Shown: in pieces, positions 34,825 through 44,105 of the stretch
How the letters are laid out: each line of letters begins with the position of its first letter
How positions within the stretch are numbered: position 1 is the first letter of the stretch
The notes under the pieces: model-generated
Database searches by the model: none
Seen by the model: the letters and a program-made list of their open reading frames with translations, nothing else
What the model was told of the DNA's origin: nothing
Program-made: the position numbers and the translations under genes
DNA from: Lycocorax pyrrhopterus obiensis
Lineage: Eukaryota; Chordata; Aves; Passeriformes; Paradisaeidae
Length of the DNA: 64,000 bases
NCBI GenBank assembly: GCA_014706295.1
Contig: JACSVZ010000002.1
Span: 15,980,494-16,044,493 of the forward strand
Reading direction: 5' to 3'

Positions 34825-37800
34825 AACGCTATAGACAGAAAAATTTTACAAGGTGAAGGGAAAAAAAATGATGTATTTTGAGACTTTTATAAATAAAATG
34901 AAAGAAGAAAGTTAAAATTACCTTATGAGAAGCTAGAAAAATTTCTCAACCTAAACCAACAAAAAATAATGTTCAATATATTTCAATATTTATTCATATT
35001 AATGTATTTAAGCTCTACATTCCCTACACAAACATGACAGATTTCTACTCTATCAGTTAGAAATCTGGAATCTGTAGAGCACTTTTTTGCTTTAACAAAC
35101 TAGGATTTTACTACAAGTTGCATCTGTAATTGGAAGACCAGGCAAATAATGTGTACACTTGAATGTGCATGTTCTTTCAATAAAATAATTTGCATAATTC
35201 ATTTACTATACCTAGACATACTTCAGTTTTGCTGAACAAAAAATTTCAGAAGGTTTTGAAATTATAATAGGAAAAAGTGAGAAAACAAACTAAGTATGCC
35301 TTTAATAAATGAAACCATTTTAACATATTTTCCAGTATCCTTGATTTGCAATGACTGAAACATTATATTTTCCAGTATTCTCAGTTTGCAATGACTGAAA
35401 CAGATATTTTGCTGGTTCCACTTCTGTTCAGCCAGTCCTTTGTGCTAGCCACAAGCCCATCTGCTGAAATACTGTGAAGATGAAAGAGTAACACAAAAAG
35501 TAAGCAAGTATTTAAAATGCAATAGGAAGAAAAAGATGTCTACGAGTACTTATTTCACTTGCACCAACAATACTGGAATTTGAGATGAAAAATAGAATAA
35601 TATAGTTTATACTAGTATCAGAGAAAAATCAAGGAAATAAACTTGGCTGGAGACAGCTGTCGTAAGTATTTTTGGAGCAAATCAAATAGATGTGTTTGAA
35701 AAAAAACCCCACCCAACCTGTTCTCTAGAAAATTTTCTAAATAAGCAAGTCTGGTAAACTCTTCAGTCAGTGTAATGTAACACAAACTGTGTGCCACAAT
35801 CCGGAGAACACCGCTTGAATGCTGGGAACAGAGTGGGAGACACCTGAGATGGCTCTGTTGAATTATGCAAGAATCTCAGCTATGCAAGCGTGTCAGTGTC
35901 AGGAGGTGAATAACACCAAAGCAGTTTCTAAACACACACAGCTAAACATATTTGAAGCAGAAGTTCTCAAATTGTCCCATAGGGCTGGCCACACTTTGAA
36001 GAGAAACTGGCTCAGTTTCACTTCCCATTAATGATCGTATAGTATCTTTTTGCCAAATACAGCAATTGCCTGCATGGAAAAATAATTTTAGGAAAGTATT
36101 TAATAAGTTTTTAACTGCCTTGTAACAACAACTTAGCAACTGAAAAGAGAAATGCCAACACCTTGTGATGGGCTAAACCTTCAGAACCAACCAAGAAGAT
36201 TCTGTGGGTGGAATGTGTACAGTGATACGCAGACATGGTACCACCTGAGATGTCTTTCTACTGCTGCATCCCCCTGAGAGAGATGTAGGATGCTGCCTTT
36301 GCAGATTTCCAACCATATCAACAAGACAGAAGAAAATACCCCAGACACATCAGTCGTATGAAGTGTTTTGGGGACCAGTGCATCTCAACAGTTTCTGAAG
36401 TGTCTTATTTCTTCCTGCCATTTTCTACCAGAAAAATCTCTAGGAGGAAATGAAAAGGAGCAGGTCATCCAGCCTGCCTAAATTTACCTTCCTAACCATA
36501 TTTTTCTAGTCTGGCTCTTAGACTTTCAGACCTGGACTGATCTAATAATTTTGAGATGCTTAGTTCTTAACCAAAGTCACACTGAAGAATGTTCTTTGAA
36601 GATGGTTTGGAAAAAAACCCTGGGTTTGGAAAAAGCACTGACCTGTGGAAAGTTCTTCATTCTCTCCTCAGTTTCACCACGTTTGCTATTACTGAGTGTT
36701 CAGCTTACAGGAGTTGCTTTGCTTTGGATTTGTGGAGAATACACCCTTTTTCACAACCAATAGAAGGCTCAGCTCACTCTTGCCAAACCCTACAATAGGA
36801 AAGGAGGGATAATACATGGATGGGTACAATGGCAATTCTTCTTTCTGGCTGGAAGCCTTGTTTTGGAGTTTTGTTGCTTAGTGTCTGTCAGCACTTTCAT
36901 CCTGGGGAATTTCAATTTCTCCAACAACAACAGCCTGACTGCAACTAAAAGTTTTCATATAAAGTATCAGAACTCAGAACTATTTTTTTGTAAAATTAAT
37001 TTTCCAAATGAGGTTAAGTCTTAAGATATGAAAAAGTACTTGGGTGGTACTCAGCATAACAAGAAGGAAATTATTATGTTGGTATTTGTTTAATCTTGTG
37101 AAACATTTCTTTAAAAGGAGAGTGAAATGAATATTCAAAATGTGATCTCAAACCCCACAAAAAAAAAGTATTCATTCAGGCACTGAGCTACATTTGATGC
37201 GTCTAGCATTTCCAGGCACTGCGATTACTCTACTGGCTTTGAGAATAACTTATTCAAAAACTAACCATGTATGTTCAACAGGTTTCCTTTCAGGAATGGT
37301 TCAGCTGCTGATGGATCACAAAAGGAAGGACCATGTCCTGTCTTTGAAGATATGGATAAAAAGGAAGTAATTATTAATTATTTGCCCATCTAAACAAAAA
37401 ATGATTGACAACATAATGAAACAATGTAATCCTGTAGTGTGCCAAATATTGCAATTTTAAACTGAATAGGAACAAATGTTGAAGGAAGCTGAATGAGAGT
37501 GGTTGCATTATACACCACAGAACCATATGTCTAGTAATAAAAGACATGAGAGGAAACTAAAAAACTAGTCTTCTGGAACTGCTTACGTATTTCAATGAAT
37601 TTTTGGCACAATTATGCACTTCATTCAAAATGCTACTTGAAGACAATGCCGAAAGGCCCCTCTCAGTGCAGGAGAATTACAGCTGTCCAAAACCACCTGT
37701 CATGACGTACTTAGAGGAGATTAGCCAGGAAGTAGTATCAGTACAGCATGCTGTAGGCTAGGAAGCACTTCTGCAGGCTGACAGTCCAGTGCACTAAATG

Positions 37801-38300
37801 CTGAGTTTTGTGGAGATTGGACAGCACTGCTGATGCAAACACGTGTATTTGTAATACCAGTGTATTCCTTTGTTTGGAAAAGACTGAAAGAATCCTTGGC
37901 ATATTTTATTATATGAAAAATAAACCCATAAAGAATAGATTCATTGAACGAGTAAAGTGTCGTTCTTTCACACACAGATAGGACTGCAGCCTCTTCTTCT
38001 GAGGAAGCCACCACTGCCCTTGCCAGCTGCCAACCCCTGTCCATCTCTCAACCCCCTCCCAATAGACTTTCTCGTCCTGCTCCTCATCCTGGCTCCTTCC
38101 TGGATCAGCGCGGTGTCCCCCGGCCACGCAGCACCGAGAGATCCCACATCGGGGCTGAGAGCACAGCACAGGCACACGGACTCAGCCCGAGGGATCGTAT
38201 CCGGTACAAACACGGAGGATTCAGAGTGAAACAAAACAGGAGGAAACAAAACCCAGTAGGAGAAGCAAACCGAAATACTGTCTTCCCACCGTACCTTTTA
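34825..38300. other. Non-coding stretch, no gene recognised
   Basis: AT-rich sequence with no recognisable exon pair, transposon or RNA gene. It contains the 38-bp tandem duplication at 35325-35402. An acceptor-like tract at about 37281-37298 is followed by a short open frame to a stop near 37393, but nothing supports an exon. A mildly CpG-containing patch at 38000-38250 precedes the main island. Overlapping frames on both strands there look spurious. Confidence 0.4.
35325..35402. repeat. 38-bp tandem duplication (40-bp period)
   Basis: The unit ATATTTTCCAGTAT...ACTGAAACA occurs at 35325-35362 and again at 35365-35402 with three mismatches in the middle (CCTTGAT versus TCTCAGT). It is a recent-looking local tandem duplication in AT-rich DNA. 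Confidence 0.9.
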
Positions 38301-38480
38301 AGGAAAATTTCAATAAACATTAGAGGAACATTGCCGCATTACCACAAGATATCTGTATTGCAGTGAAATAATGTCGTTCACTGCTAGCACGTGCATTAAA
38401 CAGAAGGCACGGAGCTGACGAATTAATTAGCTTTGTCACTACTGCTCTCCGGGCTTGGACAAATAGCTGCTGCAGGTCAC
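38301..38480. promoter_or_regulatory. Candidate proximal conserved element
   Basis: A repeat-free block about 300-450 bp upstream of the CpG island. It contains GAATTAATTAGC (TAATTA at 38424-38429), a CACGTGCATTAA word and CTGCTAGC. The composition resembles a conserved promoter-proximal enhancer. The call is inferred from motifs only. Confidence 0.25.
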
Positions 38481-38899
38481 TGCTGTTCCCCTGTGCACAG
38501 CCCTGATGGATGGTTTGCAGCCTTTGCCTGCAGGTCCGAGGGCTCTACTGCTAAAAAGGTCTAAACAAGTGAGTTCATATATCCAGCAAACAATTTAAAC
38601 AAATTCCTAGAGAGGAAAATATGTGCATGCAAAGGTGTTCCAACTTAAACACTTGAAATACATTGGCATAATAAACAAAAACGGGAAGAAGCTTAACAGC
38701 ACAAATGATAACTGTGCGACGACCTTTGCATTCCCTTTCCTGCAGAGCCCTCGTGAATTTTCGGCAGTCGCGGGGTTCCCGCTGGCCGCGCCGTGAGGGG
38801 GCTCCCGCCCGGGGGTCCCGGCGCGGCCGGACCGGACCCGCGGCCGAGCCCCGCCACACGGCGTCACGCGCCCCCGCGGGCGGCCCCCTCCGCCGCGGG

Positions 38900-38904
38900 C
38901 CAAT
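38900..38904 (+). promoter_or_regulatory. CCAAT box (NF-Y-like), distal
   Basis: CCAAT followed by GGCGGCC, about 150 bp upstream of the (GGC)n tract. NF-Y binding is inferred from the exact core. Confidence 0.6.
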
Positions 38905-38940
38905 GGCGGCCCGGCCCCGCGCGGCCGCTCCCGCCGCCAG

Positions 38941-38945
38941 CCAAT
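38941..38945 (+). promoter_or_regulatory. CCAAT box (NF-Y-like), proximal
   Basis: Second CCAAT in the same orientation, again followed by GGCG, 41 bp after the first (about four helical turns). Paired CCAAT boxes with this kind of spacing are common in TATA-less promoters. Confidence 0.6.
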
Positions 38946-39049
38946 GGCGCGCGGGCCCTGCGAGCGGGCGGGCCGCGGGCGCGCGGCCGTTGGGCTCCTC
39001 GGGGCCCGCCCCTGTGGGCGGTGCGCGGCGCGCCCGGCCCGGCCCAGCG

Positions 39050-39069
39050 CGGCGGCGGCGGCGGCGGCG
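39050..39069. repeat. (GGC)n trinucleotide tract
   Basis: Six or so GGC units at the presumed start of exon 1. GGC tracts in 5' UTRs are length-variable in many vertebrate genes. Confidence 0.8.
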
Positions 39070-39102
39070 ATGCGGAGTCGGGGCGAGCGGAGCCGCGGGT
39101 AG
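39070..39102 (+). other. Upstream ORF in exon 1 (10 codons)
   Basis: ATG at 39070 in a GCGGCGATGC context, stop TAG at 39100-39102. It is too short to be a gene. If the exon is real it would be a translational control element. Confidence 0.35.
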
Positions 39103-40030
39103 AGGGAGCTGAGCCGCGCCCGCCCGTCAGGCCCGGCCGCAGGTACGAGCCGCAGCCCCGCGGGGGTCCGCGAGCTGGCGAGGGTCGCGGCGGGGGACTC
39201 CGAGGCGCCCGCGGGGCTGCCGTGCGTCGGAGGGATTTCCCGCGGGAGGGGTCGGCTGGCGAGCGAGGGGATGCGGCAGGTGCCGGGCTGTGGCTGCTCG
39301 GTCCCGGGAGCGCGGGGGATCACCGGTTCCAAGATGGCCCCCGCCCCCCGCCGCCGCCCGCCCGGGGAGCCCCCCGGGAGCCGCGCCCCTGCCCGCGGGG
39401 CTCCCTCGGGCGGGCGGGCTCCGTGCGGGCAGCGCCGGGTCCCGGAGACCCCCCCCGCGGGCAGCGCTGGCCGTGCGGAGCGGGCGGGGGAGCTCACGGT
39501 GGATCTAATCACGGAGAGTGCTCCGGCTTTTAAAACCTGCCGGGCTTCGTTGCGCAGAGCTCGTTCTGGCAAGTAATGGACGTGACTGAGCCATTAAGGG
39601 ACACCGGGCTGCGCAGCCGGGCTCTGGAGACCTATCAACTTCAATTTATGGGGTATCGGGAACAGGAGGCGTTTTTATGAATTGGCTGGTAATAATTTAA
39701 TTCACCTGTGAAGCCAGCTCCTGTTAATGCCTACATTTAATCTGTGTGGAGCAATAAATAGTTGCTGATTTGGCGTGTTGCATGTGGAGAAGGTAGATGG
39801 TATTTGATGAAAGAGCTGGGAAGAACAGTAGGTGCCTTTGCATGCTCCTTGTGTGCTCTCACTTCTGAATTCCTAGCTTCGTTTTCTTTTATCTATATTA
39901 ATAACAACCTGCCTTTCTGTGTTTCCAGAGCTTTTTTATTGATTTGATTTCTTAAACAACTTGCCACATCTTTGTCTTTCCTTCCCTCTAGTAAACTGTA
40001 GAATAACTTGAGGGGCAATAGCTTTCACTG

Positions 40031-40140
40031 ATCATAGAATCGTCAAGGTTGGAAAAGACCTTTAAGACGAAGTCCAACCGTGAACCCATCAACATTATCG
40101 CTGTAACCCCTAAAGCACTAAACCATATCACCCAGCACCA
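40031..40140 (-). mobile_element. CR1 LINE 3'-end fragment (antisense)
   Basis: Starts with TCATAGAATCGTCAAGGTTGG-like sequence, then AAAAGACCTTTAAGA and AGTCCAACCGT, and ends in CACTAAACCATATCACCCAGCA-like sequence. This is the reverse complement of the 3' terminus of an avian CR1 copy, heavily 5'-truncated (about 110 bp). A few substitutions mark it as old. Confidence 0.85.
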
Positions 40141-40374
40141 GATTTCTTTTCTTTGATGAAGACTGAACAGTCTGGACAGTGGTGATCAGCATCATTAGAC
40201 CTCATGGCTATCTTTGGTAGCTGAATTCAGAATTTGTTTTTTACAGTTAGGTTTTTTGGATGGGGTCTAGGGTGCTTATTTTAAGTTTACATAGATCAAG
40301 AGCCCCATTTTAATGAGGTATGTTGTTTTGTAGGTGTTCATTTTAAAATATAGTAATTAGAATTTTGGTATGAG

Positions 40375-40405
40375 GTATTATGATCCTTCAGGTCCCTTTT
40401 ATGCA
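40375..40405 (+). mobile_element. Possible tiny CR1 relic
   Basis: ATGATCCTTCAGGTCCCTTT matches the familiar plus-sense CR1 tail motif (compare the same words at about 34785-34803), but only some 25 bp are recognisable. It could be chance. Confidence 0.3.
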
Positions 40406-41106
40406 GGGATGTTTATATCTTGGCCGTATTTATAGAAATACCGTCATTTACTACTAGGTTATTCACTTACTGAAAGTATTCTTTGTCCTTAATTGATGTG
40501 GATGATCAAATCTATTATCTCACTTGGAATTAACATTAGGATTTTGCTAGATGTCACTGTTTGGATTGAGTAAGATTTTTTGCGTTCAGGGTGTGTGATT
40601 GCATGTAGCTTCTAAAAGCTGTCTTAAAGCAACAGTTAATTTAGGGTTTGTGATTTAATCGTGCAGAGCTAGGAAATGAGTGAATGAGAGTCATCAGTTT
40701 CAACTGTGCCAGTGTATTCATCTGTATGAAAAGGAGTAAAGCAGTAACCTAAATGCTAAGGAGTTGATTTAAATGATTTCAGATATCAAATAGCTTTGGA
40801 CTTTATTGTGAATGTGTTTGTATTTACATGTGTACACTTAAAAGGAGACAGGAAATCCCGGAGCTGCAGATTGCTGTCAGCTGGGAAAGTACATCAAGGA
40901 ATGGTTGCTGTATGTTTACTCTGTTCTTGTTCTCTTCTTTACACATCCACTAGCAGTACTTATTAGAAACAGGATACTGTGTCAGATGGACCTTGAACCT
41001 CAGTTAGTATTACATTTTTGTGTTTGTAATAAAATGTTTTCTGTGTAGGAGCATGTCATTAGGAAGTTAAATTTTAAATTAGGCAGGTGTAAGAGCTGTA
41101 AGTTTT

Positions 41107-41132
41107 TAAGAGTACAGTATACTGTACTCTTA
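41107..41132. repeat. Perfect 26-bp palindrome
   Basis: The left half TAAGAGTACAGTA is followed with no spacer by its exact reverse complement, which makes a 26-bp perfect palindrome centred between 41119 and 41120. It can form a cruciform. No transposon, terminal repeat pair or target duplication is visible around it. Confidence 0.95.
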
Positions 41133-43557
41133 CCAGGTGCAGAAAAAGCAGGCTAAGGAATATACTATGACTTTGGAAGTTTATTTGCGTTTTTGTTAAC
41201 ATTTTTAGGACATCCCAACACCTGATAGGAAATAGCCACAAGTATGTTTTCTAAGTGGCAAGTTCCAGTCCTTTCCTGAGTGCCTTGTCAGAATGCTGTG
41301 CTTCTCATGAAGATGATGCTGAATCTGCTGCAACTCCCATCTTATGATGTTGCAATGCTGCCTTTCACTGAAACTCCAGCCTTAGTTCTGCTTTCATGCA
41401 CTGAATCTCCCCTTTTTGTGTGGCAAGCACCTGGGCCACCCCTGAGCCTTTCATGTGTCTCCAGCATGTGGAAGGGAGCAGAAGGGATCTATAAAAACTC
41501 ATTCAGTAGCATCTTCCCTCCAAACTGGTTCTTCTGTGTTAAGTTTTACTGTGGAACTTGCTATGATAATGAGTGAAGGCAGGAAAAAATCCAGTCTTGC
41601 TGCTAGCAAAGTGTCTTTTAGTTGCCTTCTAGAGTATCTTTTGGAAAGTTGTTGCAGTGAGTTAAGCAGGTTTGACCATCTAGAACTACATGAATTACGT
41701 GTAGGAGTGATGAAAGCTTCCTACATAGTTGTGCTAATGCAGTTTAATCCCAGGCTGTGGTGTATATATTCTTCCTGACCTCATCTCCTGCTTGCTGCTG
41801 GTTTTTGTTTGTTAAGGAAAAGATGGAGTATATAAATTGAGTCCTCCTAATTTTAGTCTTAGAAGTACAATAATATAGCTGAATTTATTTATACCTGCTT
41901 TCAGTGGACTGTGGACATTTCTATCACAAGTGATATCATATACTTATCTAATACAGTACCTTGCCCTGTATTACAGAAATAGACAGGGTGCAAACATTAC
42001 TTAATACACTTCAAATAACTTTTACACTGCAGTATCCTTAAAAGCCCTTGACAGCCCAGACTACTAGATCTGTCCCATGTCATGTTGGCCATATGGCAGG
42101 TCTGAGAACAGCTCTGATGCCACGTTTTTGTATTTTACTGAACCATTTTTGAGCATTACCACAAGGTATTCAGTTAAGTTCTTTGAAATATGAGTTTTCA
42201 AAGACAGCCATAGATGATAGATACATTGACATTCTCTTTATTTTAGCTGGCAGTCTTGCATTTGGGGGAAAACCAGCAGAAATAAAAAATAAGGCATATC
42301 TGAATATTCACAACACTTTGATGTTCTTGAATATCTGCTTTCGTTATGCTTAATTACCAAAGAACACAACTTGAATTTTCCCCCCACTTTGTTAGGCTAA
42401 TGTATTCCATGTGTTCTTAAGCAGTATCATTAAGCAGACTAGTCCTTGGGACTCCAGGTTTTGTCCTGAAAATGTTTTATCAATTTACATCGTGAATCAT
42501 GGCTAGAATCAATCTTATCTCACAGTTGTAAGCTCTGAAGAAAAGATGGGCTGCTAATATAAAAGGGTTTTCAGTGTGTTTTATCTCATGGGATCCCATC
42601 TTGCTACAGTGGCCAACATCTTGGTTTTTTCTTTTTTTTTTGTCAGTGATGTAATAAGCCTGCAGCAAAAAGCTCACGAAATGAACTCTTTGTTTATATT
42701 CTCAATGACATCAGTATTTAAAGATAATGATTGAATCAGTCCATAAACTGTAACTACAAACAATATTAAAGAGGAGTAATATTATATAGAATACAAATTG
42801 GTGATCTGAACTGCATCGTAGTTTGCAGTGTGTGGAGGAGATGGTGTCACATGAACATGGGAGGAATAGGCCTGCCTTAACCCTGTTTTGACTGTCAGGT
42901 GCTTGCCATACACACACCAGGGCTGCTGTGTCCTGTTCCCCACGTGTGTTCCGTGGTCTGCTGCTCCAGTTCTGCAGTTTATTGCCAAGAGGAGACGTGG
43001 GGTGTTTTTGGTTTGTAGGAGGAGTAGGCAGTGCGTAATGGAGTGTTGACATTTGCTGATGTTGGTGTGCACAGCTAGTTATGGTCTGGAGGTTATTGCT
43101 GACTTTCAAAGCAGAGTAATTAGCTATCATGAAGCAAAGAAATGAACATCTTTACTACAGGCAAGAAGTCAAAAGAACTTAGGACACATTCAGTGTAGTG
43201 GTAGAAGGCTTACACCTAAAATTTTGTACCAGAATTTGCATATTGTTCATGTTTAAAATGGGATTATATGTCTGAAGTCTTATAGATGTTTATATCTTAG
43301 ATAAATCTTACCCGTACCTATTTTGAAATAATTGTTTTGCTTAATTATCATTTTAAGACCAATTTATCTAGGACAGGTGTGGAGGCAGAATAAATATGCA
43401 ATTTGAAATCCTCTCTCCCCCCAGTTGAAATAAGTCTTTTAACTTCTCTTGTTTCTGCAGGGCTTCATAGAGAATCAGATATTTGAAAGTTAACTACTTT
43501 AAATTTATTCTTCTAACATTTAGAATGAAAAAAAATGAAAGTATGTAGTATTTCCAA

Positions 43558-43564
43558 TACTGAC
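43558..43564 (+). promoter_or_regulatory. Branch-point consensus before predicted exon 2
   Basis: TACTGAC is a strong branch-point match. Its branch A at 43563 lies 43 bases before the predicted exon. The pyrimidine tract TTTCCCTTTCCCTTTTCTTTC at 43583-43603 lies between the branch point and the acceptor AG. Confidence 0.55.
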
Positions 43565-43605
43565 TAGAATGTCATATTACTATTTCCCTTTCCCTTTTCT
43601 TTCAG

Positions 43606-43682
43606 ACTCCATAGATTCTCAGCTTGGCAATCTGAAAAATGCATTATTTTAAGCCCCTGTTGAAGTGAAAACAGTTATCCAG
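43606..43682 (+). ncRNA. Predicted second 5' UTR exon (77 bp)
   Basis: A 77-bp exon predicted from unusually complete splice signals: branch point TACTGAC, long pyrimidine tract, acceptor TTTCAG|AC at 43605/43606 and donor CAG|GTAGGA at 43682/43683. All three forward frames contain stops or only a minimal ORF, so it is not an internal coding exon. Its one ATG (43639) opens a nine-codon ORF (MHYFKPLLK) that ends at 43668. With the CpG-island exon at 39 kb on the same strand, this fits a gene with several non-coding 5' exons and a distant start codon. The gene is not identified. Splice prediction alone could mislead. Confidence 0.5.
43639..43668 (+). other. Upstream ORF in exon 2 (nine codons)
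   Basis: ATG at 43639 in AAAAATGC context (A at -3), stop TGA at 43666-43668. A short ORF well inside the predicted exon; a possible uORF if the exon is transcribed. Confidence 0.35.
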
Positions 43683-44073
43683 GTAGGACTCCCTTGTGGT
43701 GACTCTTGCTCATTGTTTTCTGATACTGAATTAGGCTGTTGGTTGTTTTCAACAATCCTGAGCAATAAATAGATGTGTGTATTAGTATTAAAGACCAAGA
43801 ATAATTTCATATTGTGCTTAGTATTAATAAATAAAGCTGCAAAAGTGTTGTGCCATTATGTGGAATAAATACTGTGTGTTGTCTAATTGTGTATTGCTTT
43901 ATTGTCTTGTAAAGACAGCCTCTTTTTTGAGTCAAGAATGACTAAATTTTCTTATGTTATTTCGTCATGTATGATAGTAAGGGTTTTGTAAAAAGAGGAA
44001 AGTATTGCAAATACAGCCAACAGTTAGTGACGACTGACTTTGAAACGTTGCGTTATAAATTGCATAATTTACT

Positions 44074-44105
44074 CTCTGAAGCAGTAGGGTAAAACTGCTT
44101 CAGAG
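44074..44105. repeat. Perfect 12-bp stem inverted repeat
   Basis: CTCTGAAGCAGT (44074-44085) and ACTGCTTCAGAG (44094-44105) are exact reverse complements around an 8-base loop AGGGTAAA. They lie 392 bases after the predicted exon-2 donor. In RNA they would form a stable hairpin. Confidence 0.9.

Larger units (their letters stand above)
39040..39142 (+). ncRNA. Predicted first exon (5' UTR) of unnamed plus-strand gene
   Basis: I infer a non-coding first exon inside the CpG island. Its 3' end is set by the donor CAG|GTACGA at 39142/39143. Its 5' end is unknown; I placed it near the (GGC)n tract, about 100 bp after the proximal CCAAT box. The only ATG in it (39070) opens a 10-codon upstream ORF (product MRSRGERSRG) that stops at 39102, 40 bases before the donor, so no long protein starts here. 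The next predicted exon is at 43606. The encoded protein must begin downstream of both, probably outside the window. I cannot identify the gene. Confidence 0.5.
38760..39560. promoter_or_regulatory. CpG-island promoter
   Basis: An abrupt 0.8-kb switch from AT-rich DNA to very GC- and CpG-rich DNA, the only strong island in the window outside the LTR. It contains two CCAAT boxes (38900-38904 and 38941-38945), each in a CCAATGGCG context and 41 bp apart. It also has several GC boxes (for example GGGCGG near 39015), a (GGC)n tract at about 39050-39069 and a YY1-like AAGATGGC at 39331-39338. There is no TATA box. This is the layout of a TATA-less, NF-Y/Sp-type housekeeping or developmental gene promoter. 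Direction is inferred from the splice donor at 39143. Long GC-rich open frames on both strands here (up to 321 codons) are the expected by-product of stop-poor composition, not genes. Confidence 0.85.
39143..43605 (+). other. Predicted intron 1
   Basis: Bounded by donor GTACGA at 39143 and acceptor TTTCTTTCAG ending at 43605. The first 400 bp still belong to the CpG island and carry the YY1-like site. The rest is T-rich non-coding sequence containing an antisense CR1 end (40031-40140) and the 26-bp palindrome (41107-41132). Open frames such as 42711-43130 (minus, 139 codons) show no domain and I do not call them. Confidence 0.45.

Noticed and set aside
37281..37393. Acceptor-like tract followed by a 32-codon acidic open frame
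   Set aside because: No donor or upstream exon, no recognisable protein, and a 32-codon open stretch is expected by chance.
38607..39572. Long GC-rich open frames across the CpG island on both strands (up to 321 codons)
   Set aside because: CpG-rich DNA lacks stop codons; the products are Arg/Pro/Gly/Ala-rich without domains, and several frames on both strands are open at once.
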